Below are positions 14,519-22,951 of a DNA stretch of 32,480 nt, piece by piece. Where the stretch lies: positions 1-32,480 of IMG/VR virus record IMGVR_UViG_3300010233_000133; one strand, written 5' to 3'. The position numbers and the translations under genes are program-made. Under the pieces are notes generated by a model. The model ran no database searches, was not told where the DNA came from, and was given only the letters and a program-made list of their open reading frames with translations. The DNA comes from a virus. Numbering within the stretch: the first letter of the stretch is position 1; each line of letters opens with the position of its first letter.

Positions 14519-15271
14519 ATGCCTGTATGGAGAGGTGAACCCCTAATGGGTAAATCGATCACCGTGCAGATGGAGCAGGGATTTGGTGACATCATCATGT
14601 TTGCTAGGTTTTTGCCAGCTTTAAAGGCTTTAGGAGCGTCTAGGGTCGTTGTTTTGCAAGAAGGCACATTGCACCACCTTTTAGGTCAAATTCACGCTGT
14701 AGATGTGTTTAGCAACGATTTAAGTGAAGGTATGGCTACCCAATCTGACTACTGGATTGGCTCAATGTCCTTGCCTTATTACATTAGCTTGATGCACCCT
14801 ATTGTTAAGTCTATGTTTCCTGTAACACGGAACAAAATTGTGGGTTCAGAAGGCTATTTACACGCTATTCCTAGCAATATTCCACCCAAAATTGGGGTAA
14901 ATTGGGAAGCATCTAAACAAACTTTGTATTACATCAAGTCTATAGACCATCGGCACATGGCTGAATTGGTCGGTGATGACGCTTATAGCCTAAATCCTAA
15001 CTCTGATGGCCTATTTCACCCACTTCCTAACAATGGATGGAAGAAAAACTGGGTGCAAACTGCATCACACATGAAAGCTATGAAGGGAATTGTGACTGTT
15101 GACACGGGAACGGCTCACCTTGCAGGTGCTTTAGGCGTGAAATGCGTAGTTTTACTGCCAAAAGAAGAATTTGTCTGCTGGCGGTGGAAAAATGCCCGTT
15201 GGTATGACAGCATTTGCTTGCTTAGACCAAATGAATATGACCAATTGCCTGACATTATAAGGAGAATGTAA
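14519..15271 (+). CDS. GT9/heptosyltransferase-like protein, start disrupted (250+ aa)
   Basis: Residues 1-50 (VWRGEPLMGKSITVQMEQGF, GDIIMFARFLPAL) and the end (TVDTGTAHLAGALGVKCVVL ... WRW...WYDS) match TPR-plus-glycosyltransferase-9-like proteins. The first ATG in frame is 14519, but the frame stays open to 14354 and encodes conserved family sequence (ALDADSQYKLAYEHLHAGRY, then FREFEYRW) without ATG, GTG or TTG. Removing one T at 14356-14358 would join ATG 14350 to this frame as MRFTITTTALDAD. So it is frameshifted, slippage-expressed or truncated. It may modify surface sugars or virion proteins. Confidence 0.75.
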   Translation: MPVWRGEPLMGKSITVQMEQGFGDIIMFARFLPALKALGASRVVVLQEGTLHHLLGQIHAVDVFSNDLSEGMATQSDYWIGSMSLPYYISLMHPIVKSMFPVTRNKIVGSEGYLHAIPSNIPPKIGVNWEASKQTLYYIKSIDHRHMAELVGDDAYSLNPNSDGLFHPLPNNGWKKNWVQTASHMKAMKGIVTVDTGTAHLAGALGVKCVVLLPKEEFVCWRWKNARWYDSICLLRPNEYDQLPDIIRRM

Positions 15272-15648
15272 TGCTGTGCCCAAAATGCGGATATTCCGAA
15301 GGAAACCATATTGAAACCAAGAAAACTGACGAGGAATTTTTCCTAGAATGGTGGACACCGACTATTGGTGAGGAAGCCGCCAAAGCATCTTGGCAAGATA
15401 AGGTTGCTATGAAGTCTAGAATAGCCCCGATGGTAATGCCTGACATTGAGGGTCACATTAGCATGGCAGACGGCACATGGGTATCTAGCCGCTCTAAACA
15501 CCGTGAGAACCTTAAGCGTAATAACTGCATTGAATTGGGTAATGATGTACCAGTATCCCAAAAAACGCATGAATTTAGCCGCAAAGAACAAGAAGCCCGT
15601 AAGCGTCAAATTGCGGAAATTACCTACTCAAAACTTAATTACAGATAA
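15271..15648 (+). CDS. CxxC-containing conserved phage protein (125 aa)
   Basis: Residues 1-6 are MLCPKC, a single CxxC knuckle. The later VMPDIEGHISMADGTWVSSR, SKHRENL, then NNCIELGND is a phrase I recall from proteins encoded just upstream of phage scaffold genes. Only one cysteine pair is present, so a zinc site would need dimerisation or other ligands. The C-terminus is basic and helical. Start overlaps the upstream stop (TAATG). Function unknown. Confidence 0.6.
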   Translation: MLCPKCGYSEGNHIETKKTDEEFFLEWWTPTIGEEAAKASWQDKVAMKSRIAPMVMPDIEGHISMADGTWVSSRSKHRENLKRNNCIELGNDVPVSQKTHEFSRKEQEARKRQIAEITYSKLNYR

Positions 15649-15656
15649 GGAACACC

Positions 15657-16745
15657 ATGTCAGATGACCGTAGAGAATTGCTAGAAGCCGCATTAGACCA
15701 AGCCGAAGAAGGCACTTTAGAAGCACCAATCGAAAAGGAGATAGAAGTAAATGAAGATTCAATCCAAGCCGAAGAAAGCAACGATAGTAGTCAAGAAGGC
15801 AACGCCCGTGACGAAAAAGGTCGTTTCAAAAGCAATGCCGAAGAACCCAGCACCGATACCCCTGAAGAACCTGAATTGGTTGCAGAAGCTAGTGATGCTA
15901 ATGAAGAAACCGAAATAAAACGCCCTACTACTTGGAAAAAGGAATACAGGGATGTTTGGGACAAGATGCAAGAGGGCAAACCGCTAGATAAAGAGGAATT
16001 TGCTAAGTTTGCTGAATATGCCAACCAGCGTGAAGCTGAATACAAGCGTGGAGTTTCTGCCTACAAGAACGAAGCTGACAACGCTAGGCAATTGACTGAT
16101 GCTATTGGCCCATTTATCCCTGAATTGCAAAAGCATGGTATTCACCCTGCCGCATGGATTAATAACTTGGGCAGAGCACACTACACTTTAGCCAACGGAA
16201 CTCAAGAGCAAAAGTTAAATGCGTTTAATAGACTTGCACAAGATTATGGAATACAATTAAACCAAGATGCACTTCAGATGCCTGAACAGGCGTATGTTGA
16301 CCCGTATCAGCAACAGTTAATGCAGCAACTTCAAGCTACCCAGCAACAAGTTGCTCAACTGTCACAGATTCGGGAGCAAGAGGAAAATGCACGGCTGACC
16401 CAAGAAATCAGTCGGGTAAGTAGTAACAAGGAGCGGTTTCCGCACTTTGATATGGTAAGGGAAGATATGGCTCAATTACTTGAGCGAGGTTTAGCCCAAG
16501 ACCTAGAATCGGCTTATGCCAAAGCGGTGCGTATGAATGACGAAGCGTTTAAGTTAGAGCAGGATAAACTCCTGAAATCAACTAATACCCAAGCGTCTAA
16601 GGCACAGCAAGTAGCAAAAGCTAAAGCAACTGCTGTTAGTCCACGATCCGTTACTCCTAGCGGTCAAGTGAAAGGCACAGATGCAAAGGATAGACGATCC
16701 TTATTATTGGCTTCTTTAGCCGATGTTGAGGGTGGTCGGGTTTAA
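15657..16745 (+). CDS. Scaffold-like protein (362 aa)
   Basis: The protein is highly acidic at the N-terminus (residues 1-90), with a long helical middle that includes a Q-rich stretch (PYQQQLMQQLQATQQQVAQL) and a basic C-terminus (about 305-362), the charge layout of procapsid scaffolding proteins. It directly precedes the capsid gene, as T7 gene 9 precedes gene 10. TAAGGA lies before the ATG. The basic tail would contact the capsid shell. No protease motif is seen. Confidence 0.8.
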   Translation: MSDDRRELLEAALDQAEEGTLEAPIEKEIEVNEDSIQAEESNDSSQEGNARDEKGRFKSNAEEPSTDTPEEPELVAEASDANEETEIKRPTTWKKEYRDVWDKMQEGKPLDKEEFAKFAEYANQREAEYKRGVSAYKNEADNARQLTDAIGPFIPELQKHGIHPAAWINNLGRAHYTLANGTQEQKLNAFNRLAQDYGIQLNQDALQMPEQAYVDPYQQQLMQQLQATQQQVAQLSQIREQEENARLTQEISRVSSNKERFPHFDMVREDMAQLLERGLAQDLESAYAKAVRMNDEAFKLEQDKLLKSTNTQASKAQQVAKAKATAVSPRSVTPSGQVKGTDAKDRRSLLLASLADVEGGRV

Positions 16746-16768
16746 CTTAATCTAATAAAGGAAATATC

Positions 16769-17749
16769 ATGGCATTTGCTAACTCAGCAATCACCGATAT
16801 TATCGCTACTACCATTCAAAGCCGTAGCGGTGTATTGGCAGACAACTTAACACAAAACAACGCAATCCTACAGCGATTGAACTCTAAAGGTAATGTACGC
16901 CCGTTTTCAGGCGGTAATGTTATCTTGGAAGAAATCATGTATAACGATCCAAATACTAATAACGCTAATTCATATAGCGGTTATGAAGTATTGAACATCA
17001 CCCCTGATAGCCCTATCTCTGCGGCTCAGTTCAGCATTACTCAGTATGCTGATTCTGTGACAATGAGTGGTCTAGAAATGTTGCAAAACAGTTCTAAAGA
17101 AGCAATCATTGACCTGTTAGACGGTCGTATGCAAGTTTCTGAAGCCCGTTTGTTAAACCGTATCTCTACCGACCTTTATGGTGACGGTACAGGTAATGGC
17201 GGTAAAAACATTACTGGTTTGGCTGCTGCTATCAGCACTTCACCATCAAGCGGTACATACGGTGGTATTAACCGTGCAAACTGGGATTTTTGGCGTAACC
17301 AAGCAACAACTGGTGCTGATACTTCCGCTTTGATCCAAGCCGCAATGACAACAGCCGCTATCAAGTCCGTTCGTGGAACTGATAAGACTGACCTGATTAT
17401 TGCTGGTAACACTTTGTATCAACGCTATGTTGCATCCTTACAAGCTATTCAGCGTATCGCTGGTGTAGAAGAAGGTGCTGCTGGCTTTGCATCATTGAAG
17501 TTCTACGGTGGCGGTATGTCTGCTGATGTGGTATTGGGTGGTGGTATTGGTGCACAAGAGAACGCATTGTATATGTATCTTTTGAATACTAATTACATCT
17601 TCTTCCGCCCACACAAAGAGCGTAATTTCGTTCCTATCGGTGGCGAGCGTCAGTCAATTAACCAAGATGCTATCGTTAAGCTCTATGGTTGGGCTGGAAA
17701 TTTAACTACTTCTAACGCTCAATTACAAGGCGTGTTGACAGGTTCTTAA
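16769..17749 (+). CDS. Major capsid protein (326 aa)
   Basis: The pattern ...NVRPFSGGNVILEEIMYND, YSGYEVLNITP, SAAQFSITQYADSVTMSGLE, then YGDGTGNGGKNITGLAAAIS follows a common HK97-fold phage capsid family. A strong AAAGGAAAT ribosome site precedes ATG 16769, fitting high expression. It sits between scaffold and decoration-like genes, with a terminator soon after. The gene is relatively rich in C/T-ending favourable codons. Confidence 0.9.
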   Translation: MAFANSAITDIIATTIQSRSGVLADNLTQNNAILQRLNSKGNVRPFSGGNVILEEIMYNDPNTNNANSYSGYEVLNITPDSPISAAQFSITQYADSVTMSGLEMLQNSSKEAIIDLLDGRMQVSEARLLNRISTDLYGDGTGNGGKNITGLAAAISTSPSSGTYGGINRANWDFWRNQATTGADTSALIQAAMTTAAIKSVRGTDKTDLIIAGNTLYQRYVASLQAIQRIAGVEEGAAGFASLKFYGGGMSADVVLGGGIGAQENALYMYLLNTNYIFFRPHKERNFVPIGGERQSINQDAIVKLYGWAGNLTTSNAQLQGVLTGS

Positions 17750-17772
17750 TCGAATCTATTAACATAACTTAA
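17735..17772 (+). promoter_or_regulatory. Candidate promoter and operator-like site before the decoration gene
   Basis: TTGACA (17735-17740, perfect) lies 16 bp before TATTAA (17757-17762, 4 of 6). TTAACATAACTTAA (17759-17772) overlaps the -10 and is one mismatch from TTAAG-N4-CTTAA. The -35 is inside the capsid coding end. The -10 is imperfect, so the call is tentative. Confidence 0.35.
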
Positions 17773-17793
17773 CTTATAGAAAAGGAAATTATC

Positions 17794-18090
17794 ATGGCAT
17801 ATACCATTACCCCGTTAGCTGGTGTTGATCTTTACAACACAGCTAATACAAACCCTAACTCTGCTGGTACAGCAATCCCTACATTTGGCCCTACTGGTGC
17901 TGAAGTGTTTGGTTCTGACGGCTTTCGTTATGTTTTTGCACAAGCTGGTGTAGCAATTGCAACTTCTTCTGCAACTTGCATCATCAACGCCTCAACATTC
18001 CAAGTAACTTTGGGTGCAACAGGCACATACTTGTCAGGTGCTTCTATGGCATCAGGCGATTATGGCTGGTTTAGCAAGGCTTCTGTTTGA
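17794..18090 (+). CDS. Capsid decoration-like protein (98 aa)
   Basis: An all-beta, nearly uncharged small protein (GAEVFGSDGFRYVFAQAGVA, ATCIINASTFQVTLGATGTY, ending MASGDYGWF). Similar proteins in other phages directly follow the capsid gene, and they are usually guessed to be head decoration or minor capsid proteins. A strong AAAGGAAAT site lies before the ATG. A terminator follows within about 35 nt. Confidence 0.65.
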   Translation: MAYTITPLAGVDLYNTANTNPNSAGTAIPTFGPTGAEVFGSDGFRYVFAQAGVAIATSSATCIINASTFQVTLGATGTYLSGASMASGDYGWFSKASV

Positions 18091-18122
18091 TTAGCTTAAA
18101 ACGCTAAAATGTAGTAAAAACG

Positions 18123-18154
18123 AGGGGTTAGCTCACAAGGCTGACCCCTTTTTT
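18123..18154 (+). terminator. Rho-independent terminator after the capsid block
   Basis: AGGGGTTAGC (18123-18132) pairs with GCTGACCCCT (18140-18149) through a 7-nt loop, a 10-bp stem with one G-T pair, followed by a T-run (18149-18154). The place mirrors the T7 terminator after gene 10. It probably reduces read-through and makes capsid transcripts more abundant than tail transcripts. Confidence 0.85.
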
Positions 18155-18193
18155 CTTTAACCTTTTACCTTAATACCTTGAGGAGATTTAAAA

Positions 18194-18841
18194 ATGGCTT
18201 TACCTTCAGATGAAAGCAATGCAGATTCACGCTTACAAGTACGCTTTTACAAAAAACCCGTACACCAAGAGCAAGAATCAATGGATGCTGGCAGACCAAT
18301 ATACAAAGAATATGATTTTGTGCATATTTGCGTGGCTGGCGATACCCTCACCGAAATTGATACTTTTGCACTTCAACAACATAAAACCCGTTTCCCTATC
18401 CAATGGGCAAACTATATGAATCGTTTAGGTGCAAATGATGAGGAAGTGGTTGGAACACCTGTATCAGAATGGCCTTTAGTATCAAAAAGCCAAGCTGAAG
18501 AATTACGGGCTATGAAATTTTACACCGTAGAATCCATTGCAAGTGCTTCAGATTTACAGTTACAGCGTATGGGAATGGCGGCAGGAATGTCACCCTATGC
18601 GTTCCGTGACAAGGCAAAGGCATTTTTAAATCTAGCCACAAATTCGGCAGAAACAGACAAGCGTGAAAGTGAAATTAACGCCTTGAAAGAAGAACTTGCC
18701 AAAAAAGACCAAGAAACTGCTAAAATAAAGGCAGAAACAGATGCAAAGCTGGCTAAAATGCAAGATCAAATGGCCGCTATACTTGCCGCTGTTGGTGAAA
18801 AGAAACCCCGTAAGAAAGCGGTAGCCACAGAGGAAGCCTAA
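18194..18841 (+). CDS. Conserved phage structural-block protein (215 aa)
   Basis: Residues 30-50 (DAGRPIYKEYDFVHICVAGD), then FPIQWANY, GTPVSEWPLVSKSQAEELRA and FYTVESIASASDLQLQRMGM form a recognisable pattern of an uncharacterised phage family found between capsid and adaptor genes. The section around 110-150 resembles a helix-hairpin-type domain, and residues 155-200 are coiled coil. GAGGAG lies before the ATG. The role may be head completion or internal to the head. Confidence 0.65.
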   Translation: MALPSDESNADSRLQVRFYKKPVHQEQESMDAGRPIYKEYDFVHICVAGDTLTEIDTFALQQHKTRFPIQWANYMNRLGANDEEVVGTPVSEWPLVSKSQAEELRAMKFYTVESIASASDLQLQRMGMAAGMSPYAFRDKAKAFLNLATNSAETDKRESEINALKEELAKKDQETAKIKAETDAKLAKMQDQMAAILAAVGEKKPRKKAVATEEA

Positions 18842-18842
18842 T

Positions 18843-19748
18843 ATGTCATCAACAATGCTTACATTAGTCCAGCAAGTCACCGCTGAACTTAACTTAGCCG
18901 TACCTACTTATGTAGCAGGAAACACTAGCCAAGATGTGCAACAAATTCTTGCGTTAATGAATCGTGCAGGGTATGACTTGATTAAGGAGCACGATTGGCA
19001 AGCATTGGAGTTGGAATATCGGTTTTACACAAACGCAATAACCACGACCTGCAACACTACGAATGGGACTTATTTACTTAACAACATTCCTAGTACCGCA
19101 GGTCTTGATAACACTTATTCCATTGTTGGAACATCAATTCCGCAAGACACCTATGTTGATGAAGTTCTTTCTTCAGCTAGTTTAACAACTACGCAATTAG
19201 CGTCAGCAACATCCATAGCTGGTTCTGTCACTTTCAGTAAAACCATCTACCCGTTGCCACCTGATTACGAAACCATTACAGATAACACCCATTGGGACAA
19301 GACAAAGCATTGGCAAATGCTTGGCCCTGTGGATGCACAGCAATGGCAATGGCTTAAATCAGGCTATATCTCAACAGGCCCACGGGTTCGTTGGAGAATC
19401 TTGGGTAACAAGTTTGAAATATGGCCACCATACAACACCCAAGAATATTTAGGATTTGAGTATCGTTCTAAAGGCTGGGTAAGAAGTGCCGCTGATGCTG
19501 TAAAGAATAGCTTTACTGTTGATACAGATACATCCGTCTTGGATGACGCAATTATCGTATTGCTGACTAAACTCAAATACTTCCAAATTAAGTCGTTTGA
19601 TACTACTGCGTTGCAACAAGATTACCAGCGTTACTTGAGCATTGCCAAAGCTAATGACAAGGGTTCTGCTACATTGTCCTTTGCACCTGCTCCAAGTGCC
19701 GTGCTTATTGGTTGGGCTAACATTCCTGATACTGGCTACGGGTCTTAA
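18843..19748 (+). CDS. Head-tail adaptor / tail tubular A-like protein (301 aa)
   Basis: The opening LTLVQQVTAELNLAVPTYVA, then QQILALMNRAGYDLIKEHDW, is typical of phage adaptor proteins (P22 gp4 / T7 gp11-like) that bridge portal and nozzle. The middle (ITTTCNTTNG ... PLPPDYETITDNTHWD) and the late WRILGNKFEIWPP motif agree. It is longer than T7 gp11 (196 aa). It precedes the nozzle gene, as in both models. Confidence 0.75.
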   Translation: MSSTMLTLVQQVTAELNLAVPTYVAGNTSQDVQQILALMNRAGYDLIKEHDWQALELEYRFYTNAITTTCNTTNGTYLLNNIPSTAGLDNTYSIVGTSIPQDTYVDEVLSSASLTTTQLASATSIAGSVTFSKTIYPLPPDYETITDNTHWDKTKHWQMLGPVDAQQWQWLKSGYISTGPRVRWRILGNKFEIWPPYNTQEYLGFEYRSKGWVRSAADAVKNSFTVDTDTSVLDDAIIVLLTKLKYFQIKSFDTTALQQDYQRYLSIAKANDKGSATLSFAPAPSAVLIGWANIPDTGYGS

Positions 19749-19750
19749 TA

Positions 19751-21523
19751 ATGGCTGTTTCTAAGAAGTTTACAGCCACAACTACTTCTCTAGCTTCCCC
19801 AATTGGGGGCTGGAACGCTAGGGATTCATTAGCTGAAATGAACCCTTTAGATGCGGTTCAGTTAGTTAATTTTTTCCCTACGCCTACCGATGTAACCCTC
19901 AGAAAAGGTTACACAAAGACTTCTACTGGAATCACAGGGGAAGTTCAAACCCTGATGAATTACGCAAACTACAACGGCACAAACACGCTGTTTGCTATTG
20001 CTGGTGGGGTTATCTACAACGCATCTACTAACCCTGCAACTTCTGTATTAACTGGTTTAACTAACAGCAAATTCCAGCATTGCATGATTTCTACCGATGG
20101 TGGCAACTTTTTAATAGCTGTAAACGGCACAGACCCAGCCATTGTTTATGACGGCACACGCTGGTATAAAATGGCTACCACCACTACAGCCGCTACTATT
20201 AGCACCATTACAAGGGGTGGCACAGGTAACCTAACCGCTACTTTAACTACCGCAACTGCACACGGTTTAGCAACAGGGAATCGGGTAACCATTAGTGGTG
20301 CAACAGCATCAAATTACAACGGCACTTATTACATTACCGTTACTGGAACAACTACTTTTACCTACACAATGGCTACCGCACCTGCGGCAGACGCTACTGT
20401 AGTAGGAACTTATACAGTTTTAGGCATTACAGGGGTAAACAGCAACACCTTTATTAACATTAATATGTGCCAAAACAGGTTGTTTTTTGTGCAAAAGAAC
20501 ACTATGACCTTTTGGTATTTACCCGTTGAATCTATTGGTGGTGCTGCATTAGACTTTCCATTGGGATCAGTAGCCCGTTCAGGCGGCTTCTTGCAAGCAA
20601 TGGGAACTTGGACTTTGGATGCTGGTTATGGCGTAGATGATTTATCCGCTTTTGTTACTAGCATGGGCGAGGTCATTGTTTACAAGGGTACAAACCCTAG
20701 TGATCCTAATGCTTGGTCTGAAGTCGGTGTATGGCAGATGGGTCAAACATTTAGCCGTAGGTGCTTCTTTAAATGGGGTGGTGACCTTTTATTGCTAACC
20801 CAAGACGGTTTAGTGCCAATGTCTGCCGCCTTGCAGTCATCCCGTTTAGACCCACGAATTAACCTGACAGATAAGATTTTTTATGCTGTAAGCCAAGCGG
20901 CTACCAATTTTTATGCCGAATTTGGTTGGCAAATTAACTATTTTGCTAGTGAAAATATGCTTATTTTGAACATTCCTGTAGGCACAGGATATGAGCAATA
21001 TGTAATGCACACCATTACAAAATCTTGGGCTAGATTTACTGGGATAAACGCTATCTGCTGGGAAGTAGCGGCAGACAATAAGATTTACTTTGGTGGTAAC
21101 GGATTTGTTGCCCAATTTTATTCAGAAAATTCTGATGCTGGGTCAAATATTGTTGCAAATGCACAGCAAGCCTACAGCTATTTTGACAGCCGTGGACAAC
21201 TTAAACGCTTTACCCTAGTTCGCCCTATACTACAGACAAATTATGGCTTACCAACTGTTTTATGCGGTATTAGCACGGATTTTGACACAATACCGCTTAC
21301 CAATCAGATAGCCTTTAATCCATCTACATTGGATGCAGGTATTTGGGACACGGCATTATGGGATAACGCTAACTGGGGCGGTAATCTTGTAATTACTAGA
21401 TTGTGGCAAGGGGTCAACGGACTTGGATTTAGCGGTTCTATTAACTTGAATGTGGCATCACAGGGTATTGAGTTTCATTGGGCATCAACCGATTATGTAA
21501 TGGAGAAGGGTGGAGTGCTTTAG
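19751..21523 (+). CDS. Nozzle / P22 gp10-like, tail tubular B-like protein (590 aa)
   Basis: The start (SLASPIGGWNARDSLAEMNP, DAVQLVNFFPTPTDVTLRKG) is characteristic of P22 gp10-like packaged-DNA stabilisation or nozzle proteins. A beta-propeller-like body follows (NRLFFVQKNTMTFWYLP, VGVWQMGQTFSRRC, then the late DIWDTALWDNANWGG-like stretch). Residues about 153-227 are an inserted Ig-like module (HGLATGNRVTISGATASNYN). It forms the tail tube below the adaptor and is important for DNA retention. Confidence 0.8.
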   Translation: MAVSKKFTATTTSLASPIGGWNARDSLAEMNPLDAVQLVNFFPTPTDVTLRKGYTKTSTGITGEVQTLMNYANYNGTNTLFAIAGGVIYNASTNPATSVLTGLTNSKFQHCMISTDGGNFLIAVNGTDPAIVYDGTRWYKMATTTTAATISTITRGGTGNLTATLTTATAHGLATGNRVTISGATASNYNGTYYITVTGTTTFTYTMATAPAADATVVGTYTVLGITGVNSNTFININMCQNRLFFVQKNTMTFWYLPVESIGGAALDFPLGSVARSGGFLQAMGTWTLDAGYGVDDLSAFVTSMGEVIVYKGTNPSDPNAWSEVGVWQMGQTFSRRCFFKWGGDLLLLTQDGLVPMSAALQSSRLDPRINLTDKIFYAVSQAATNFYAEFGWQINYFASENMLILNIPVGTGYEQYVMHTITKSWARFTGINAICWEVAADNKIYFGGNGFVAQFYSENSDAGSNIVANAQQAYSYFDSRGQLKRFTLVRPILQTNYGLPTVLCGISTDFDTIPLTNQIAFNPSTLDAGIWDTALWDNANWGGNLVITRLWQGVNGLGFSGSINLNVASQGIEFHWASTDYVMEKGGVL

Positions 21524-21936
21524 TGCTATGTTTTGACAAAGATTTATTAGGGCCATTTATTGCCCAAAAGTTAAACATGGTATGGACACCCGAAAATTCT
21601 ACGACAATTGGATGGGTTAAGGATGAAATAGAAGCAGTAGTTTGGTATGAGGATTTTAATAAAAAGTCGGTAACTTGCCATATTTACCTTGAAAAAGGAT
21701 TAAATAAGCAATATTTAGCTACCATTTTTGACTATCCTTTTATACAATTAGGGGTAGATAAGATTGTTGCCCCAGTAGTAAGTAGTAACGACAAGTCGGT
21801 AGAGTTTGTCAAGAAATTGGGGTTTGAGGAACAAGCACGATTACTTGATGTTTTTCCTACTGGAGATTTGTTGTTTTTTGTAATGTCAAAAGACAAATGT
21901 AGATTTTTAGGAGAAAGATATGGGAAAGTCAGCTAG
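21523..21936 (+). CDS. GNAT-like acetyltransferase (137 aa)
   Basis: I chose GTG 21523, which shares a base with the nozzle stop and has GGTGGAG upstream, over the longer ATG 21478 that would run inside the nozzle gene. The pattern (VVWYEDFNKKSVTCHIYLEK ... PFIQLGVDKIVAPVVSSNDK, then SVEFVKKLGFEEQARL) matches small GNAT proteins frequently found in the tail blocks of podoviruses. Acetylation of a host or virion target is possible. Substrate unknown. Confidence 0.7.
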   Translation: MLCFDKDLLGPFIAQKLNMVWTPENSTTIGWVKDEIEAVVWYEDFNKKSVTCHIYLEKGLNKQYLATIFDYPFIQLGVDKIVAPVVSSNDKSVEFVKKLGFEEQARLLDVFPTGDLLFFVMSKDKCRFLGERYGKVS

Positions 21937-22951
21937 TGCTCCCCCAGCACCCGACTATACAAGTGCGGCAAAGGAAACAGCAGCAGGAAATCTTGATGCG
22001 GCAAGAGCCGCTACTGCGGCAAACCGTGTAAATCAATACACTCCTTATGGATCGCTTGAATATAAAGTTTCAGGTGAAGACCCGTATGGCAATGCCACTT
22101 GGTCAGCTACTCAATCCCTTGCTCCTGCACAGCAACAACTTTTAGATTATCAAAACCAATCTAGTTTAGGTTTAGGACAACTAGCTGGTAAAGGCTTAGG
22201 TTATGTCAGCAATATGCTTGACACCCCATTTGATACAAGCAAACTGCCGACTACTGGTTTTAATCCTAGCCAAAGTTACCAAGATGCTTATATGCAAAGA
22301 CTTCAACCCCAAATACAACAAGGGCGTGAAGCATTAGCAACTCAATTAGCTAATTCGGGTATTCCCGTAGGTTCAGAAGCCTATAAACGAGCAATGATGA
22401 CGCAAGGTCAAAAAGAAAACGATCTTTTAGCCGCTGTAACTACTCAAGGTTTTGGCGTTGGTCAACAAGCTCGTCAACAAGGATTACAAGAACAAGCCTA
22501 TTTGCGTAACGAACCACTCAATACATTAAGTGCTGTAAGAACTGGTGCACAGGTGCAAGGCCCTAGCTTTGTAAATTCTGCACAGCAAGCTACAACGGCT
22601 GGCCCTGATTTATTGGGTGCAACACAAATGAGTTACAACGCCCAATTAGGTGCGGCTAATGCTCAAAATGCGGCTAATAATGCAATGACACAAGGTTTAT
22701 TTAGTCTTGGCGGTGCTGGACTTACAGCATTTTCAGATATTCGCACAAAAGAAAACATTGAAATCATTGGCGTAGCTAATAACGGTTTAACTGTCTACAA
22801 ATATGAATACAAGCCTAAGTTTAAAGACCATGAATTAGCAGGTCATGGCGTTCATTACGGCTACATGGCTCAAGAAGTAGAACAAGTCTACCCTTACGCA
22901 GTTAAAACCCTAGATGACGGCTATAAAGTCGTAGATTACGGACTACTATGA
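21920..22951 (+). CDS. Internal virion protein with C-terminal S74-type chaperone domain (343 aa)
   Basis: AGGAGA precedes ATG 21920, which overlaps the GNAT gene by 17 nt. Residues 1-260 are A/Q/N-rich and helical, as in phage internal or ejection proteins. The last 72 residues begin FSDIRTKENI (S272-D273) and continue with YKYEYKPKF, then YGYMAQEVEQVYP, the intramolecular-chaperone (peptidase S74) pattern that self-cleaves at the Ser. Such domains normally finish trimeric fibres. Here it is attached to an internal-type protein and looks short. Confidence 0.7.
   Translation: MGKSASAPPAPDYTSAAKETAAGNLDAARAATAANRVNQYTPYGSLEYKVSGEDPYGNATWSATQSLAPAQQQLLDYQNQSSLGLGQLAGKGLGYVSNMLDTPFDTSKLPTTGFNPSQSYQDAYMQRLQPQIQQGREALATQLANSGIPVGSEAYKRAMMTQGQKENDLLAAVTTQGFGVGQQARQQGLQEQAYLRNEPLNTLSAVRTGAQVQGPSFVNSAQQATTAGPDLLGATQMSYNAQLGAANAQNAANNAMTQGLFSLGGAGLTAFSDIRTKENIEIIGVANNGLTVYKYEYKPKFKDHELAGHGVHYGYMAQEVEQVYPYAVKTLDDGYKVVDYGLL

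Noticed and set aside
14407-14667. Minus-strand frame of 86 codons opposite the start of the GT9-like gene
   Set aside because: The plus-strand frame is conserved protein sequence; the antisense product has no motif.
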